Assembly (NCBI GenBank): GCA_002344215.1
Contig: DDSV01000034.1
Location: forward strand, 28,732 to 92,731
Direction of reading: 5' to 3'
Source: Akkermansiaceae bacterium UBA2381
Lineage (GTDB): Bacteria; Verrucomicrobiota; Verrucomicrobiia; Verrucomicrobiales; DEV007
Length of the DNA stretch: 64,000 bases
Shown piece after piece: positions 51,701 through 60,361 of the stretch. The notes below the pieces were generated by a model. The model made no database searches. It was not told the DNA's origin and saw nothing but the letters and a program-made list of their open reading frames with translations. A program made the translations under genes and the position numbers. The first letter of the stretch is position 1; each line of letters opens with the position of its first letter.

Positions 51701-51865
51701 ACGATGCATCGCGACCGCTATGACTCCGACAAGGCTGCCGCTGCTACCCTGATCGCTTATGGTGAGAGCAAGGCTGACGCCGCCCTCGATCCGGCGGAGT
51801 TGGCGGCCTACACGCTGGTGGCGAATTTGTTATTAAACCTGGATGAGTCGGTGACGAAAAACTGA
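48761..51865 (+). CDS. Planctomycete-type cytochrome c / DUF1549 / DUF1553 protein
   Basis: The ATG at 48761 gives 1034 residues with a signal peptide (MNLIRLALLSVAFLPLATPA). The haem-binding CFACHGFDAKERKADLRLD (CxxCH) opens the PSCyt1 domain. DUF1549 has 'LIRRVTLDLTGLPPTPAEV' and 'ARYWLDLARYADTHGLHLDNERSMWPYRDWVVRAFN'. A middle segment (about 420-570) is a beta-sandwich, and DUF1553 has 'LTARVTVNRFWQQFFGVGLVKTSMDFGSQGEPPSHPELLDWLA'. It overlaps no other gene, lies 3 bp before a DUF1501 gene and forms the second such pair. Redox role likely; substrate unknown. Confidence 0.93.
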   Translation: MNLIRLALLSVAFLPLATPAAQADEKLSFNRDIRPVFSNACFACHGFDAKERKADLRLDLPEGAFADLGGYQAIKPGDLMASEAWQRILSDDKDEVMPPPDFHKALTADEKELIRRWIEQGAEYQQHWSFVAPERATPPAVAGTTNPIDAFLQEKLKKEGLSPAAEANRETLIRRVTLDLTGLPPTPAEVAAFLADSSPEAYGKLVDGLLTRVTYGEHMARYWLDLARYADTHGLHLDNERSMWPYRDWVVRAFNENIPFDDFTRWQLAGDLLPEPTREQLIASGFNRCNVTTSEGGSIAEEWVYRYAVDRTTTAVEVWMGLTAGCAVCHDHKFDPISAKDYYSMYSFFHSAADPAMDGNKIDTPPILKLTTPGDEKRLTELESKIKGVDARIAAVVAGLNYTDPATLNQTPSGTKTETIWFEDDFPKGTTPGVAGDAIRWTTRGGGEVFSGNRALIRTAVNTVAQDYWSGGATFTVPANGTIFVYTYLDPANLPGAIMVQFHVGGWKHRAIWGAEDKIGFGTAGTFEKVAMGPLPKAGEWVRLEIPASKLGLKAGAKVDGYAFTQYGGTVSWDRLGIAAETNPAKDPAWSWKIWLEQNQGKRNDLLPDALRDLVRGKKPAEWSEAEGKKIKDFWLANLYAGARDKITPLDGEKAPFVAEKDKIEKDTPITFVMADLPEARESFVMERGQYDKPGEKVGRGVPSFLPPLPAKPTDRDYNRLDLANWLVSGTHPLTARVTVNRFWQQFFGVGLVKTSMDFGSQGEPPSHPELLDWLAVTFVEDGWDMKKLAKRIVTSHAYRQNSGAEPALRQKDPENRLLARGPRFRLDAEVLRDQALYVSGLLVPTIGGKGVKPYQPENIWEPVGFGNSNTRYYTQDKGEALYRRSLYTFLKRTAPPPFMSSFDAPNREQSCTVRGRSNTPLQALQLMNDIQHVEAARKFAERIIKEGGATPDERVRWGWQVVTARSPEKEEAEVVLNALTMHRDRYDSDKAAAATLIAYGESKADAALDPAELAAYTLVANLLLNLDESVTKN

Positions 51866-51868
51866 GCT

Positions 51869-53347
51869 ATGAACCCCGCCATCGAATATCACGAGTACCT
51901 TACCCGCCGCCGATTCTTCGAAGGAGCCGGCCTCAAAGTGGGCGGGGTAGCGCTTGCGTCGCTGATGGGTCGCGACGCCCTCGGTTCGACCGCATCCGTG
52001 CCCTCGAATTCCGGCGCGGTTCATCCGGCCTTGCCCGGGTTTCCGAACTTTGCTCCGAAAGCAAAACGGCTGATCTATTTGCACATGAACGGGGCGCCGT
52101 CTCAGCTCGACCTCTTCGATTACAAGCCCGGTCTTCAAAAGCTCTTCGACGCCGATCTCCCTGAGTCCATTCGCAAGGGCCAGCGCATCACCACGATGAC
52201 GAGCGGTCAGGCACGGCTCCCGGTTGCCCCAAGCAAGTTTGCCTTCAAACAATGCGGCCAGAGCGGCATGTGGATGAGTGAACTCGTTCCGCACATGCAG
52301 GGAATCGCCGATGATATCACCATGATCAAAACGGTGCACACCGCGGCGATCAATCATGATCCGGCCTGCACCTTCGTCATGACAGGATCCGAGGTCCCCG
52401 GGAAACCGAGCCTCGGTTCATGGATCAGTTATGGCCTCGGCAGCGAGAGCAACGATCTGCCTTCCTTTGTCGTTTTCACTCCGACCTTTCCGAAAGACAG
52501 CCAGGCTCAGGCGCTCTTTACCCGGATGTGGAGCAGCGGATTTCTTCCGACAAAATACGATGGCGTCGCGCTGCGTGGCGCCGGCGATCCGGTGCTCTAT
52601 GTGAAAAATCCTCCCGGCGTGAATTCGGATGACAGGCGGACGATGCTCGATGCGCTGAGCCGACTCAATCAGCGTCACTTTGATCGACTCGGTGATCCCG
52701 AGACGCAGACACGAATCTCCCAGTATGAAATGGCCTTCCGCATGCAGGCAAGCGTGCCCGAGCTGACCGACCTCAGCGGCGAGAGCGAAGCGACCCTCGC
52801 GATGTACGGGCCCGATGTGAAAACCCCGGGGTCTTTCGCCCACAGCGCCATCATGGCCCGCCGCCTTGCCGAGCGGGGAGTCCGCACCGTGCAGATTCTT
52901 CATCGCGGCTGGGACCAGCACGGCAACCTGCCCAAGCTCATCGCCGGACAATGCCGTGACGTCGACCAGCCGACGGCCGCGTTGATCCGCGATCTCAAGC
53001 TGCGCGGATTGCTCGAGGATACCCTCGTGGTTTTCGGGGGTGAGTTCGGGCGCACCGTTTACTCGCAGGGCACACTGACAAAGGACAATTACGGACGCGA
53101 TCACCACCCGAAGAACTTCTGTATGTGGATGGCCGGGGGAGGGGTGAAGAGTGGCCTGACCTATGGCGAGACCGATGACTTCAGCTACAACCCGGTCGAG
53201 AATCCCGTGCACCTGAATGATCTCAATGCGACCATCCTGCATTGTATGGGCATCAACGACCGGCGTTTCACCTATCCCTTCCAGGGGCTAGAGCAGCGCC
53301 TCACCGGGGTGGAACACGCCCATGTTGTGAGTGATATTCTCGCCTAG
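51869..53347 (+). CDS. DUF1501 family protein
   Basis: A 492-residue protein. The N-terminus is Tat-like ('YLTRRRFFEGAGLKVGGVALASLMG', about 10-34). Family landmarks are 'RLIYLHMNGAPSQLDLFDYKPGLQKLF', 'GSWISYGLGSESNDLPSFVV', 'VQILHRGWDQHGNL' and 'VFGGEFGRTVYSQG...YGRDHHPKNFCMWMAGGG'. The WDQH and FGRDHH positions fit the metal-binding sites of the sulfatase-like fold. It is 3 bp after the PSCyt gene and so is translated from the same mRNA. Confidence 0.92.
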   Translation: MNPAIEYHEYLTRRRFFEGAGLKVGGVALASLMGRDALGSTASVPSNSGAVHPALPGFPNFAPKAKRLIYLHMNGAPSQLDLFDYKPGLQKLFDADLPESIRKGQRITTMTSGQARLPVAPSKFAFKQCGQSGMWMSELVPHMQGIADDITMIKTVHTAAINHDPACTFVMTGSEVPGKPSLGSWISYGLGSESNDLPSFVVFTPTFPKDSQAQALFTRMWSSGFLPTKYDGVALRGAGDPVLYVKNPPGVNSDDRRTMLDALSRLNQRHFDRLGDPETQTRISQYEMAFRMQASVPELTDLSGESEATLAMYGPDVKTPGSFAHSAIMARRLAERGVRTVQILHRGWDQHGNLPKLIAGQCRDVDQPTAALIRDLKLRGLLEDTLVVFGGEFGRTVYSQGTLTKDNYGRDHHPKNFCMWMAGGGVKSGLTYGETDDFSYNPVENPVHLNDLNATILHCMGINDRRFTYPFQGLEQRLTGVEHAHVVSDILA

Positions 53348-53484
53348 TCCCAGCGAATCGCGGAGTTCACTGTCGGGAAGGATTTCCGCGCAGACTGATT
53401 TCGAGGATTTGATTCGGAGATCGAAGTGCGGTAATCAGACGCCTTCCCTTTGCTGAAGCAAGGGGAGCCAGGCACGTATCATTC

Positions 53485-55776
53485 ATGAGTTTTCAAGTTT
53501 CGGGGCGCATCTCTGATTCCGGTTTCCCCGCAGGGGCAACCGGGGGGCAGGCCTTGCCCCCGGGGACTGAGGTCGAGGGCTATGAGATCGACAGCGTTCT
53601 CGGCAGCAGCCGATTCAACATCACCTATCTCGTCCAGGACCTCCGTCACGGGAGTCATTTTGTCCTTAAGGAGAATTTCCCCGTCTATTTCACCTCCCGC
53701 CATCCTGTGTCTCTGAAGGCCGGGCCGCTCGACATCGACGGGGGGGATGCCGAGAGCTTCGTCTGGTCGGTCGAAAATTTTGAGGAGGAGGCGGGGCAAC
53801 TCGCGACGATTTTTCATCCGGGGGTTGTTCGAGTGCTGAAGACCTTCCGGGCCTTCGGAACCGCCTTCTATGTAATGCCTTTGGTTGAGGGTTCCTCGCT
53901 CCACGAGCAGATCGGGCACCGGACTGCCTGCGGATTGGATTTTTCGGAAGACGAGATCACCGGTCTGCTCTGGCGGATGCTGAATGCTCTGGAATGTCTG
54001 CATGATCAGGGCATCTACCATCTCGACATCCACCCGGAGAATATTCTCATCACCGATCAGGGCATTCCCTGTCTGAAAAATTTCGGTGCGGCGAGGCAGC
54101 ACCTTTGTGAACGTTTTCTCACGGTGGTCGAGTCGTCGACCTACACTCCTCCCGAGCAGTTGACGACAGGAGGAAATGTCGGCCCTTGGAGCGACCTCTT
54201 TGCCCTGGCCGCCTGCCTGCGCGCCGCCATCACGGGAGAGGATCCATCGACGGATTCAGACACATCGGGGAATCAATCATCAAACCCTCTTTCGGGCCGC
54301 AAGGAACTCATCGGACGTTATTCTTCCGAATTGCTGGCGTCGATCGACCGGGCTTTGGATCCGTTGGTGGAGGCCCGGTTTCACGGTGTGGCGGATTGGC
54401 GTGCCGCTCTCTGGGGCGGCGGCAGCGCGGAGCCGGCGGAGGGCGGGGAACCGGTGATCGATGCGGAACCGGTCGAGGTAGCGCCGGAGAATGTGCCACT
54501 CCCTTCCATCACTATGGAGAAGGAAGCCGCCGTCAGTGTGGCGCTTGCACCGGAGGAAAAAGTAAGCCCTCCTGACTCCGGAGAGAAAGAAGTGCCCGGC
54601 AGCTCCTTTGAGAAGGAAGATACCATCGTTGCCTCTCTTCCCGAGGTCGACTTTTCGGAGTTGATCCCGGCGGAGGCAAAACTCAGGCCCGCTATTTCGT
54701 TCGGCAGAATTTTCGGCGCCGTGCTGGTGATTGGCGCTCTGACGACGCTGCTGATTTGGAGATTTCCACCCACTCAGATAGGCACCACGGTCCAAGTTCC
54801 AAACACCACCGAACTGGCCAGTCAGACCGTGTCGGCGAGAATCGTTTCGGAAGAGGATCAATCGCCCCCGGCCACCGCGGTCACGATTCCTGCACCAGTT
54901 TCCGTGGTTGAGATCGAACCCGAGCCGGTGCCGGTCGCTCCAGTCGTAATTCCCGAGCCGGTGTTTGATGGCAGCGAGGCAGGGGAGGAGCGGGTTTTTG
55001 CCGGCATCGCGATGAGCTGGTGTCCTCCCGGTCAGTTTCAAATGGGGAGTCCGTGGAATGAGAAAGGTCGCTTTCAGGATGAGTCACCCCATCAGGTGCA
55101 CTTGACCCGGGGCTTCTGGATCGCCAAAACCGAGCTGACCCAGAGGCAATGGAAGCAGATCATGGGAAATAACCCCAGCGTCATTCAGAGAGACACGCTG
55201 CCGGTCGATCAGGTGGAGTGGACAGACGTGCAAGCCTGGATGGAAAAAATGAATCAGGCGCATCCCCCGGCTCCGGGGTGGAAGTGGGCCATGCCGACCG
55301 AGGCGCAGTGGGAGTATGCCTGTCGGGCCGGGACAACGACGGCGATCTACAGCGGACCCCTGGAGATTCTCGGTGAACGGAATGCCCCGGCTCTTGATCC
55401 CATCGCCTGGTACGGAGGGAACAGCAGCGTGGGCTTTTCCGGTGACGGCTTTGATACCTCCATCTGGCCGGAAAAGCAGTACCCCGGTGGCAAGGCCGGC
55501 GTCCGTGATGTGGGCGGGAAACTTCCGAATGCCTGGGGGCTTCACGATATGCTGGGAAATGTCTGGGAGTGGTGCTCGGACTGGTACGACGCCTATCCTC
55601 TCGGCTCCGTGACCGATCCGGCCGGACCTCATACCGGCACGACGCGGGTGATGCGCGGCGGCAGCTGGGGCAACGGTGCCGTGGTCTGCCGCTCTGCCGT
55701 GCGCGGCGAGGACAGTCCGGAGAACAAGGGCGAAGGACTCGGATTTCGTTGTGTCATTGTTCCGGTGAATGACTGA
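53485..55776 (+). CDS. Pseudokinase fused through a membrane helix to an FGE-like (sulfatase-modifying factor) domain
   Basis: A 763-residue protein. The kinase-like domain (about 30-320) has Lys62 and Asp181 (YHLDIHPEN), but the catalytic-loop Lys is His183, the DFG Asp is Asn199 (KNFG) and the glycine loop is LGSSRFN, so catalysis is doubtful. One membrane helix follows near 408-425 (FGAVLVIGALTTLLI). The C-terminal domain (about 500-760) has the FGE-like fold ('GQFQMGSPWNEKGRFQDESPHQVHLTRGFWIAKTELTQRQWKQIMG', 'GNVWEWCSDWYDAYP', 'RGGSWGN', 'LGFRCVIV'). The Cys pair of true formylglycine-generating enzymes seems absent. Probably a signalling or binding module. Confidence 0.9.
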   Translation: MSFQVSGRISDSGFPAGATGGQALPPGTEVEGYEIDSVLGSSRFNITYLVQDLRHGSHFVLKENFPVYFTSRHPVSLKAGPLDIDGGDAESFVWSVENFEEEAGQLATIFHPGVVRVLKTFRAFGTAFYVMPLVEGSSLHEQIGHRTACGLDFSEDEITGLLWRMLNALECLHDQGIYHLDIHPENILITDQGIPCLKNFGAARQHLCERFLTVVESSTYTPPEQLTTGGNVGPWSDLFALAACLRAAITGEDPSTDSDTSGNQSSNPLSGRKELIGRYSSELLASIDRALDPLVEARFHGVADWRAALWGGGSAEPAEGGEPVIDAEPVEVAPENVPLPSITMEKEAAVSVALAPEEKVSPPDSGEKEVPGSSFEKEDTIVASLPEVDFSELIPAEAKLRPAISFGRIFGAVLVIGALTTLLIWRFPPTQIGTTVQVPNTTELASQTVSARIVSEEDQSPPATAVTIPAPVSVVEIEPEPVPVAPVVIPEPVFDGSEAGEERVFAGIAMSWCPPGQFQMGSPWNEKGRFQDESPHQVHLTRGFWIAKTELTQRQWKQIMGNNPSVIQRDTLPVDQVEWTDVQAWMEKMNQAHPPAPGWKWAMPTEAQWEYACRAGTTTAIYSGPLEILGERNAPALDPIAWYGGNSSVGFSGDGFDTSIWPEKQYPGGKAGVRDVGGKLPNAWGLHDMLGNVWEWCSDWYDAYPLGSVTDPAGPHTGTTRVMRGGSWGNGAVVCRSAVRGEDSPENKGEGLGFRCVIVPVND

Positions 55777-55831
55777 AACGATCGTATCGCCGTTCTTTTT
55801 CAGGAACGGAAACGCGAACACGTCTTACGCT

Positions 55832-55853
55832 AACCCGTCCCCTCAGACGGGTT
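55832..55853. terminator. Hairpin between two cytochrome-region genes
   Basis: AACCCGTC (55832-55839) and GACGGGTT (55846-55853) form a perfect 8-bp stem. A second, weaker stem (CCGTTC/GAACGG) lies just upstream. No U-run follows, so this could be a terminator or leader structure. Confidence 0.45.
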
Positions 55854-55893
55854 GAAGATGAGGACTCTACGGAGTTTAGTTTTCTTTGAAACC

Positions 55894-58569
55894 ATGACGC
55901 TTCGAACCGCCTACCTCGCGTCCGTATGTTCCCTTGTCCTTCCGGCATCGGTCTTCGGACTTGAGACCCCTCTCTTCGAGAAAGACGTGCGCCCGATTCT
56001 CAAGGCGCATTGCTTTCATTGTCATGGTGAAGAGGGGGAAACGAAGGGAGGGCTCGACGTGCGCCTGAAGCGATTTCTCCTCAAGGGGGGAGAGTCGGGG
56101 GCGGCGATCATCGCAGGTAAACCCGCCGAGAGTCATCTCCTCGAACTGCTCAAGAGCGGTGAGATGCCGAAGGAAAAATCGAAGCTCTCTGATAAAGAAA
56201 TCGCGACGATCGAGCAGTGGATTCTCGCCGGGGCCCGCACCGCCCGCCCCGAACCGGAGACGCTCGGCCCCGAACATCAGTTTACCGAGGAGGAAAGGAG
56301 CTGGTGGTCGCTCCAACCGATTCAACAGCCCGCCGTTCCGGCAAAGATCGACAAAAGGGAACGCAATCCCATCGACGCCTTTGTCCAGAGCGGCTTCGTG
56401 AAGAACGGGCTCACCTTTTCCGATGAAGCTGATGCGGCGACCTTGATCCGTCGGATGAGTTTTGACCTCACCGGACTTCCCCCGACCCCGGAGGCGGTCG
56501 ATGCCTTTGTGGCCCGCTCGTCGGTGGATCGTGAAGCCGCCTATCTTGAACTCGTCGAGACTCTCCTCAGTTCGACGGCCTACGGCGAGCGATGGGGGAG
56601 GCACTGGCTCGATGTCGCGGGTTACGCCGACTCCGATGGATTTGTCGAACAGGACACCGAGCGCAAACATGCCTGGAAATATCGTGACTACGTCATCGCC
56701 GCGCTGAATGCCGACAAACCCTTTGATGAGTTTGTCAGGGAGCAGCTCGCCGGGGACGAGATCGCCGCGAAGCTGGGGCTGAACGCCGATTCGCCGACCG
56801 ACGCTGAGAAAAAACGTTACGCCGAGTTACTCATCGCGACCGGCTTTCTCCGCATGGCCCCGGACGGAACGGCGACGCAGAACGATCTTGTTGCCCGCAA
56901 CACCTCCATCACCGACACGATGAAGATCGTCAGCAACGCCTTTTACGGCATGACGATTCAGTGCGCCGAATGTCACGATCATCGTTACGATCCCATCACC
57001 CAGGCCGACTTCTACGAATTGCGGGCCGTTTTTGAACCGGGCTTCAATCCGAAGGTATGGCGGACTCCGGCGGGCCGTCTCGTTTCCCTCCAGACGAAGG
57101 ATGACAAGGCCAAAGCCGATGCGATCGAGGCCGAAGCGAAGAAGATCGACGACGCCCGCCTCGCGAAACAGGCGGTGTTCATCGAGGAGGTTCTCGGGAA
57201 GGAACTCGAGAAACGTGAGGCTCCCATCCGGGCGGATCTTCGCAAGGCCTTCGAGACCGTCGTGAAAGATCGCACCCCGGCGCAGGTTGCCCTGTTGAAG
57301 CAACACCCCAGCATTGAGAAGCTCAACGCCGGATCGCTTTACCTCTACGATTCGACTTACAAAACGAAACACGCCGACACCCTCAAGAAAATGACGGACG
57401 AGGCGGCCACGGTCCGGGCGACGAAGCCGAAGCAGGAGTTTGCACAAGCCTTCACTGAGCTTCCTTTCAAACCCGAGGCGATCCCGGCGACTCATCTCTT
57501 TTTCCGCGGCAATCCCGAGTCACCAAAGGAGGTCGTGAAACCCTCCGATCTCAGTGTTTTGTCAGGATGGCGCAAAACGGAGCTGCCGGAGAAGGTCGCG
57601 ACACTGCCTACAACCGGACGTCGTCTCGCTCTCGCCGAGACCCTCACCGATGGCGAGCACCCGCTCCTCGCCCGGGTCATGGTGAACCGGGTCTGGATGC
57701 ATCATTTCGGATCAGGACTGGTCAAAACCGTCGCCGATTTCGGTCACCTCGGGGAAAAGCCGAGCCATCCGGAGTTGCTCGACTGGCTCGCGGCCAACTT
57801 TATGAAAGAGGGCTGGAGCCTCAAGGATCTCCACCGGCTCATCCTCACGAGTCACACCTGGCGGCAGCAGTCCTTGCGCGATGCGACGCGTGATGTGATC
57901 GATCCTGACAATCGCCTCCTCAGTCGCCAGAATAAACGCCGCCTCGAGGCCGAGACCCTGCGTGATTCGATTCTGGCCGTGTCAGGAAAACTCAATCCCA
58001 AAGTCGCGGGCGAACCCGTCCCTGTCATGCTGACCGAGGAAGGGCAGGTCGTCATCGGAATCGACACGATGGATACCGCTGGACGCCAGACCGGAAAGTT
58101 CATCGCGTTGAACGGAGAAGAATTCCGCCGCAGCATCTACGTGCAGATCCGTCGTTCACGGCCGCTCGAAATGTTCGCCACCTTTGACGCGCCTGACATG
58201 ACCACCGCGAACTGCGAACTTCGTCCCGTCACCACGGTGAGCCCGCAGAGTCTCCTCCTCATGAACAATCTCGGCATGCGTGAGTTTGCCCAGTATTTCG
58301 GAGAGCGCCTCGCCAAAGAGGGCACCGATTCCGGCGCACAGATTGACCGCGCCTGGAAGCTCGCTTACGGACGCGCCCCGCGCCCCGAAGAGCGTGAGGC
58401 GGCAATCCAATTTGTAACTCTTCAGACCGCCCATTACACCGTGAATCCCGCGAAACTGGAAAAGGCCGCCGGACCCGCTGAGACCGGCGATGCCCCGCCG
58501 CGACTTCTCGGTCTCGCCGCTCTCGGACATGCTCTCATGAGCGCGAACGAATTTCTCTACCTCGACTGA
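55894..58569 (+). CDS. Planctomycete-type cytochrome c / DUF1549 / DUF1553 protein
   Basis: The ATG at 55894 gives 891 residues with a signal peptide (MTLRTAYLASVCSLVLPASV). The haem motif CFHCHGEEGE, DUF1549 ('LIRRMSFDLTGLPPTPEAVD', 'RWGRHWLDVAGYADSDGFVEQDTERKHAWKYRDYVI') and DUF1553 ('HPLLARVMVNRVWMHHFGSGLVKTVADFGHLGEKPSHPELLDWLA') are all clear. It lacks the beta-sandwich insert of the other two paralogues, and the middle is a charged helical region (about 390-510). Third PSCyt gene of the window, 2 bp before its DUF1501 partner. Confidence 0.93.
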   Translation: MTLRTAYLASVCSLVLPASVFGLETPLFEKDVRPILKAHCFHCHGEEGETKGGLDVRLKRFLLKGGESGAAIIAGKPAESHLLELLKSGEMPKEKSKLSDKEIATIEQWILAGARTARPEPETLGPEHQFTEEERSWWSLQPIQQPAVPAKIDKRERNPIDAFVQSGFVKNGLTFSDEADAATLIRRMSFDLTGLPPTPEAVDAFVARSSVDREAAYLELVETLLSSTAYGERWGRHWLDVAGYADSDGFVEQDTERKHAWKYRDYVIAALNADKPFDEFVREQLAGDEIAAKLGLNADSPTDAEKKRYAELLIATGFLRMAPDGTATQNDLVARNTSITDTMKIVSNAFYGMTIQCAECHDHRYDPITQADFYELRAVFEPGFNPKVWRTPAGRLVSLQTKDDKAKADAIEAEAKKIDDARLAKQAVFIEEVLGKELEKREAPIRADLRKAFETVVKDRTPAQVALLKQHPSIEKLNAGSLYLYDSTYKTKHADTLKKMTDEAATVRATKPKQEFAQAFTELPFKPEAIPATHLFFRGNPESPKEVVKPSDLSVLSGWRKTELPEKVATLPTTGRRLALAETLTDGEHPLLARVMVNRVWMHHFGSGLVKTVADFGHLGEKPSHPELLDWLAANFMKEGWSLKDLHRLILTSHTWRQQSLRDATRDVIDPDNRLLSRQNKRRLEAETLRDSILAVSGKLNPKVAGEPVPVMLTEEGQVVIGIDTMDTAGRQTGKFIALNGEEFRRSIYVQIRRSRPLEMFATFDAPDMTTANCELRPVTTVSPQSLLLMNNLGMREFAQYFGERLAKEGTDSGAQIDRAWKLAYGRAPRPEEREAAIQFVTLQTAHYTVNPAKLEKAAGPAETGDAPPRLLGLAALGHALMSANEFLYLD

Positions 58570-58571
58570 TC

Positions 58572-60014
58572 ATGCACTCCCGCCGCGATTTTCTGGAAAA
58601 GAGTTACGGGATCGGCGCCATCGCGCTGGCGACTCTGATGAAAGAGCAGGGTCTGCTCGCGAATCCCGCGATCTCCGGCTCGGGACCGCAGCACTTTGAC
58701 ATGTTGCCGAAACCTCCGGGCTCCTTCGGTCAGGCAAAGGCGATGATCTCGATGTTCATGCAGGGAGGACCGAGCCACATCGACCTCTTTGATCCCAAAC
58801 CCGAACTGAACCGGCTCGACGGCAAGGATTTCCCCGGCGAGGTCAAATACGATGACGCCGCCGGCGCGAGCCGCGAGGTCATGGGTTGCCCCTGGAAGTT
58901 TTCGAAACACGGTCAGTCCGGCATGGACTTCAGCGAACTCGTCCCGAACATGGCCGGCATCGCCGATGAGATGACGATGATCCGCTCCATGCACACCGGA
59001 GTGAATAATCACGGCCAGTCCATCAACGCGCTCATCAACGGATCCATCCTCACCGGACGACCCACCCTGGGGAGCTGGCTGACCTACGGGCTCGGATCGG
59101 AGAATCAGAATCTACCCGCCTTCGTCGCGCTCACTGATCCACGAGGGCTGCCCGTGCTCGGCGTCGATAATTTCACGAACGGATGGCTGCCCTCGCTTTA
59201 CCAGGGCACCGTGATCCGTCCGAAGGAGCCGCGCATCCTTAATTTAGATCCACCCATGTCGCTGAAAGGTGATGCCCAGAAACGTTACCTCGATTTTGTC
59301 GAAGGGCTGAACCAGGGTCACCTCGAGACTCGTCCCGGCGAAACGGAACTCGAGGCCCGCATCCAGAGTTTTGAACTCGCCGCCCGCATGCAGATCGCGG
59401 CGAAGGAGGCTCTCGACATCAGTCAGGAGTCCGAGGCTACCCGGAAGATGTACGGCATCGATGTCAAGGAAACCGAGGACTTCGGGACCCGTTGTCTCAT
59501 CGCACGCCGACTGGTGGAGAGGGGCGTCCGTTTTGTCTCCGTCTTCACCGGCAACCAGACCTGGGACAATCACGCCAGCATCACGACGGGATTGCCTGCC
59601 GCCTGCCGTTATGTCGACAAACCCGCCGCCGCTCTCGTCGTGGATCTGAAGCAGCGCGGACTGCTCGACAGCACCGTCGTCCACTGGGGCGGGGAAATGG
59701 GACGCCTCCCCGTCATTCAAAACCGTGCCGGAGCTCCCAGGGGAGACCGCAAGTCCGTCGGCCGCGACCACAACACCTACGGCTTCAGCATGTGGGTCGC
59801 CGGAGGCGGATTCAAAGGAGGCTACACCCACGGCGCCACCGACGAGTTCGGGCATCATGCCGTGGAGGATGTCGTGAATCATTACGACTATCACGCGACG
59901 CTATTGCACCTCTTTGGCCTTGATCCAAAGACGCTGACCTATAAGCGGAATGGGACACCCCAGTCGCTGATTCAGAATGATCAGGCGAGGATTGTGAAGG
60001 AGTTGCTGGCCTAG
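58572..60014 (+). CDS. DUF1501 family protein
   Basis: A 480-residue protein. The Tat-like start is 'MHSRRDFLEKSYGIGAIALATL'. DUF1501 landmarks are 'AMISMFMQGGPSHIDLFDPKPELNRLDGKDFPGE', 'GVNNHGQSINALINGS', 'VSVFTGNQTWDNHASI' and 'VHWGGEMGRLPV...GRDHNTYGFSMWVAGGG'. The NHG, WDNH and GRDHN positions are probable metal ligands of the fold. It is separated from the upstream cytochrome gene by 2 bp, and its stop lies 11 bp from the palindromic element copy F. Confidence 0.92.
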   Translation: MHSRRDFLEKSYGIGAIALATLMKEQGLLANPAISGSGPQHFDMLPKPPGSFGQAKAMISMFMQGGPSHIDLFDPKPELNRLDGKDFPGEVKYDDAAGASREVMGCPWKFSKHGQSGMDFSELVPNMAGIADEMTMIRSMHTGVNNHGQSINALINGSILTGRPTLGSWLTYGLGSENQNLPAFVALTDPRGLPVLGVDNFTNGWLPSLYQGTVIRPKEPRILNLDPPMSLKGDAQKRYLDFVEGLNQGHLETRPGETELEARIQSFELAARMQIAAKEALDISQESEATRKMYGIDVKETEDFGTRCLIARRLVERGVRFVSVFTGNQTWDNHASITTGLPAACRYVDKPAAALVVDLKQRGLLDSTVVHWGGEMGRLPVIQNRAGAPRGDRKSVGRDHNTYGFSMWVAGGGFKGGYTHGATDEFGHHAVEDVVNHYDYHATLLHLFGLDPKTLTYKRNGTPQSLIQNDQARIVKELLA

Positions 60015-60016
60015 GG

Positions 60017-60325
60017 TTACTCCACGGCAGCCGGAGCGGCCGCCCTACAATACGCTGGACTCTGTAGGGCGGGCGCCCCGCCTGCCTCCTGCCCAACCCC
60101 GTCATTCCCGATCGCCTCGGTCGGACAACTGTCGCGCGCCTCTTCGCAGATCGCGATTTCGTCCTCGTTCACCGGTTGTCGTCTCACATAGGAATGTCCG
60201 CCCTCGTCGTTGCGCACGAAGATATCGGGCATCCGCTCGCGGCAGAGATCGCAGTCGATGCACTGGTCATCGACGTAGTAGAGTCCGGGGACATTGTCAG
60301 GGTATCGGTCGGGGTGATTTGCCAT
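60017..60325 (-). CDS. Single-cluster ferredoxin with a repeat-derived C-terminus
   Basis: A 102-residue protein. Cys22, Cys25 and Cys28 (CIDCDLC) with Cys67 (SCPTEAI) give one 4Fe-4S ferredoxin cluster. The domain ends near residue 74 (CPTEAIGND). Residues from about 76 ('GVGQEAGGAPALQSPAYCRAAAPAAVE') are translated from palindromic element F on the reverse strand, so the natural C-terminus was extended by the insertion, and the frame stops on the far side. It may donate electrons to a nearby oxygenase or reductase, which cannot be shown here. Confidence 0.82.
   Translation of the reverse strand: MANHPDRYPDNVPGLYYVDDQCIDCDLCRERMPDIFVRNDEGGHSYVRRQPVNEDEIAICEEARDSCPTEAIGNDGVGQEAGGAPALQSPAYCRAAAPAAVE
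60026..60086. repeat. Palindromic element copy F (coding in the ferredoxin)
   Basis: GGCAGCCGGAGCGGCCGCCC ... CTGTAGGGCGGGCGCCCCGC with a short centre. The same family as copies A-E, here read on the reverse strand. Confidence 0.85.
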
Positions 60326-60361
60326 GGGGCAGGATACGGCCCGCGATGAAAAATCTTTCAG

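Noticed and set aside
49862..51709. 615-residue open frame opposite the second cytochrome-type gene
   Set aside because: Antisense shadow of a gene with clear DUF1549/DUF1553 motifs.
53485..55776. Active formylglycine-generating enzyme for sulfatases
   Set aside because: The expected catalytic Cys pair near the C-terminus is not seen, and no sulfatase gene is present in the window.
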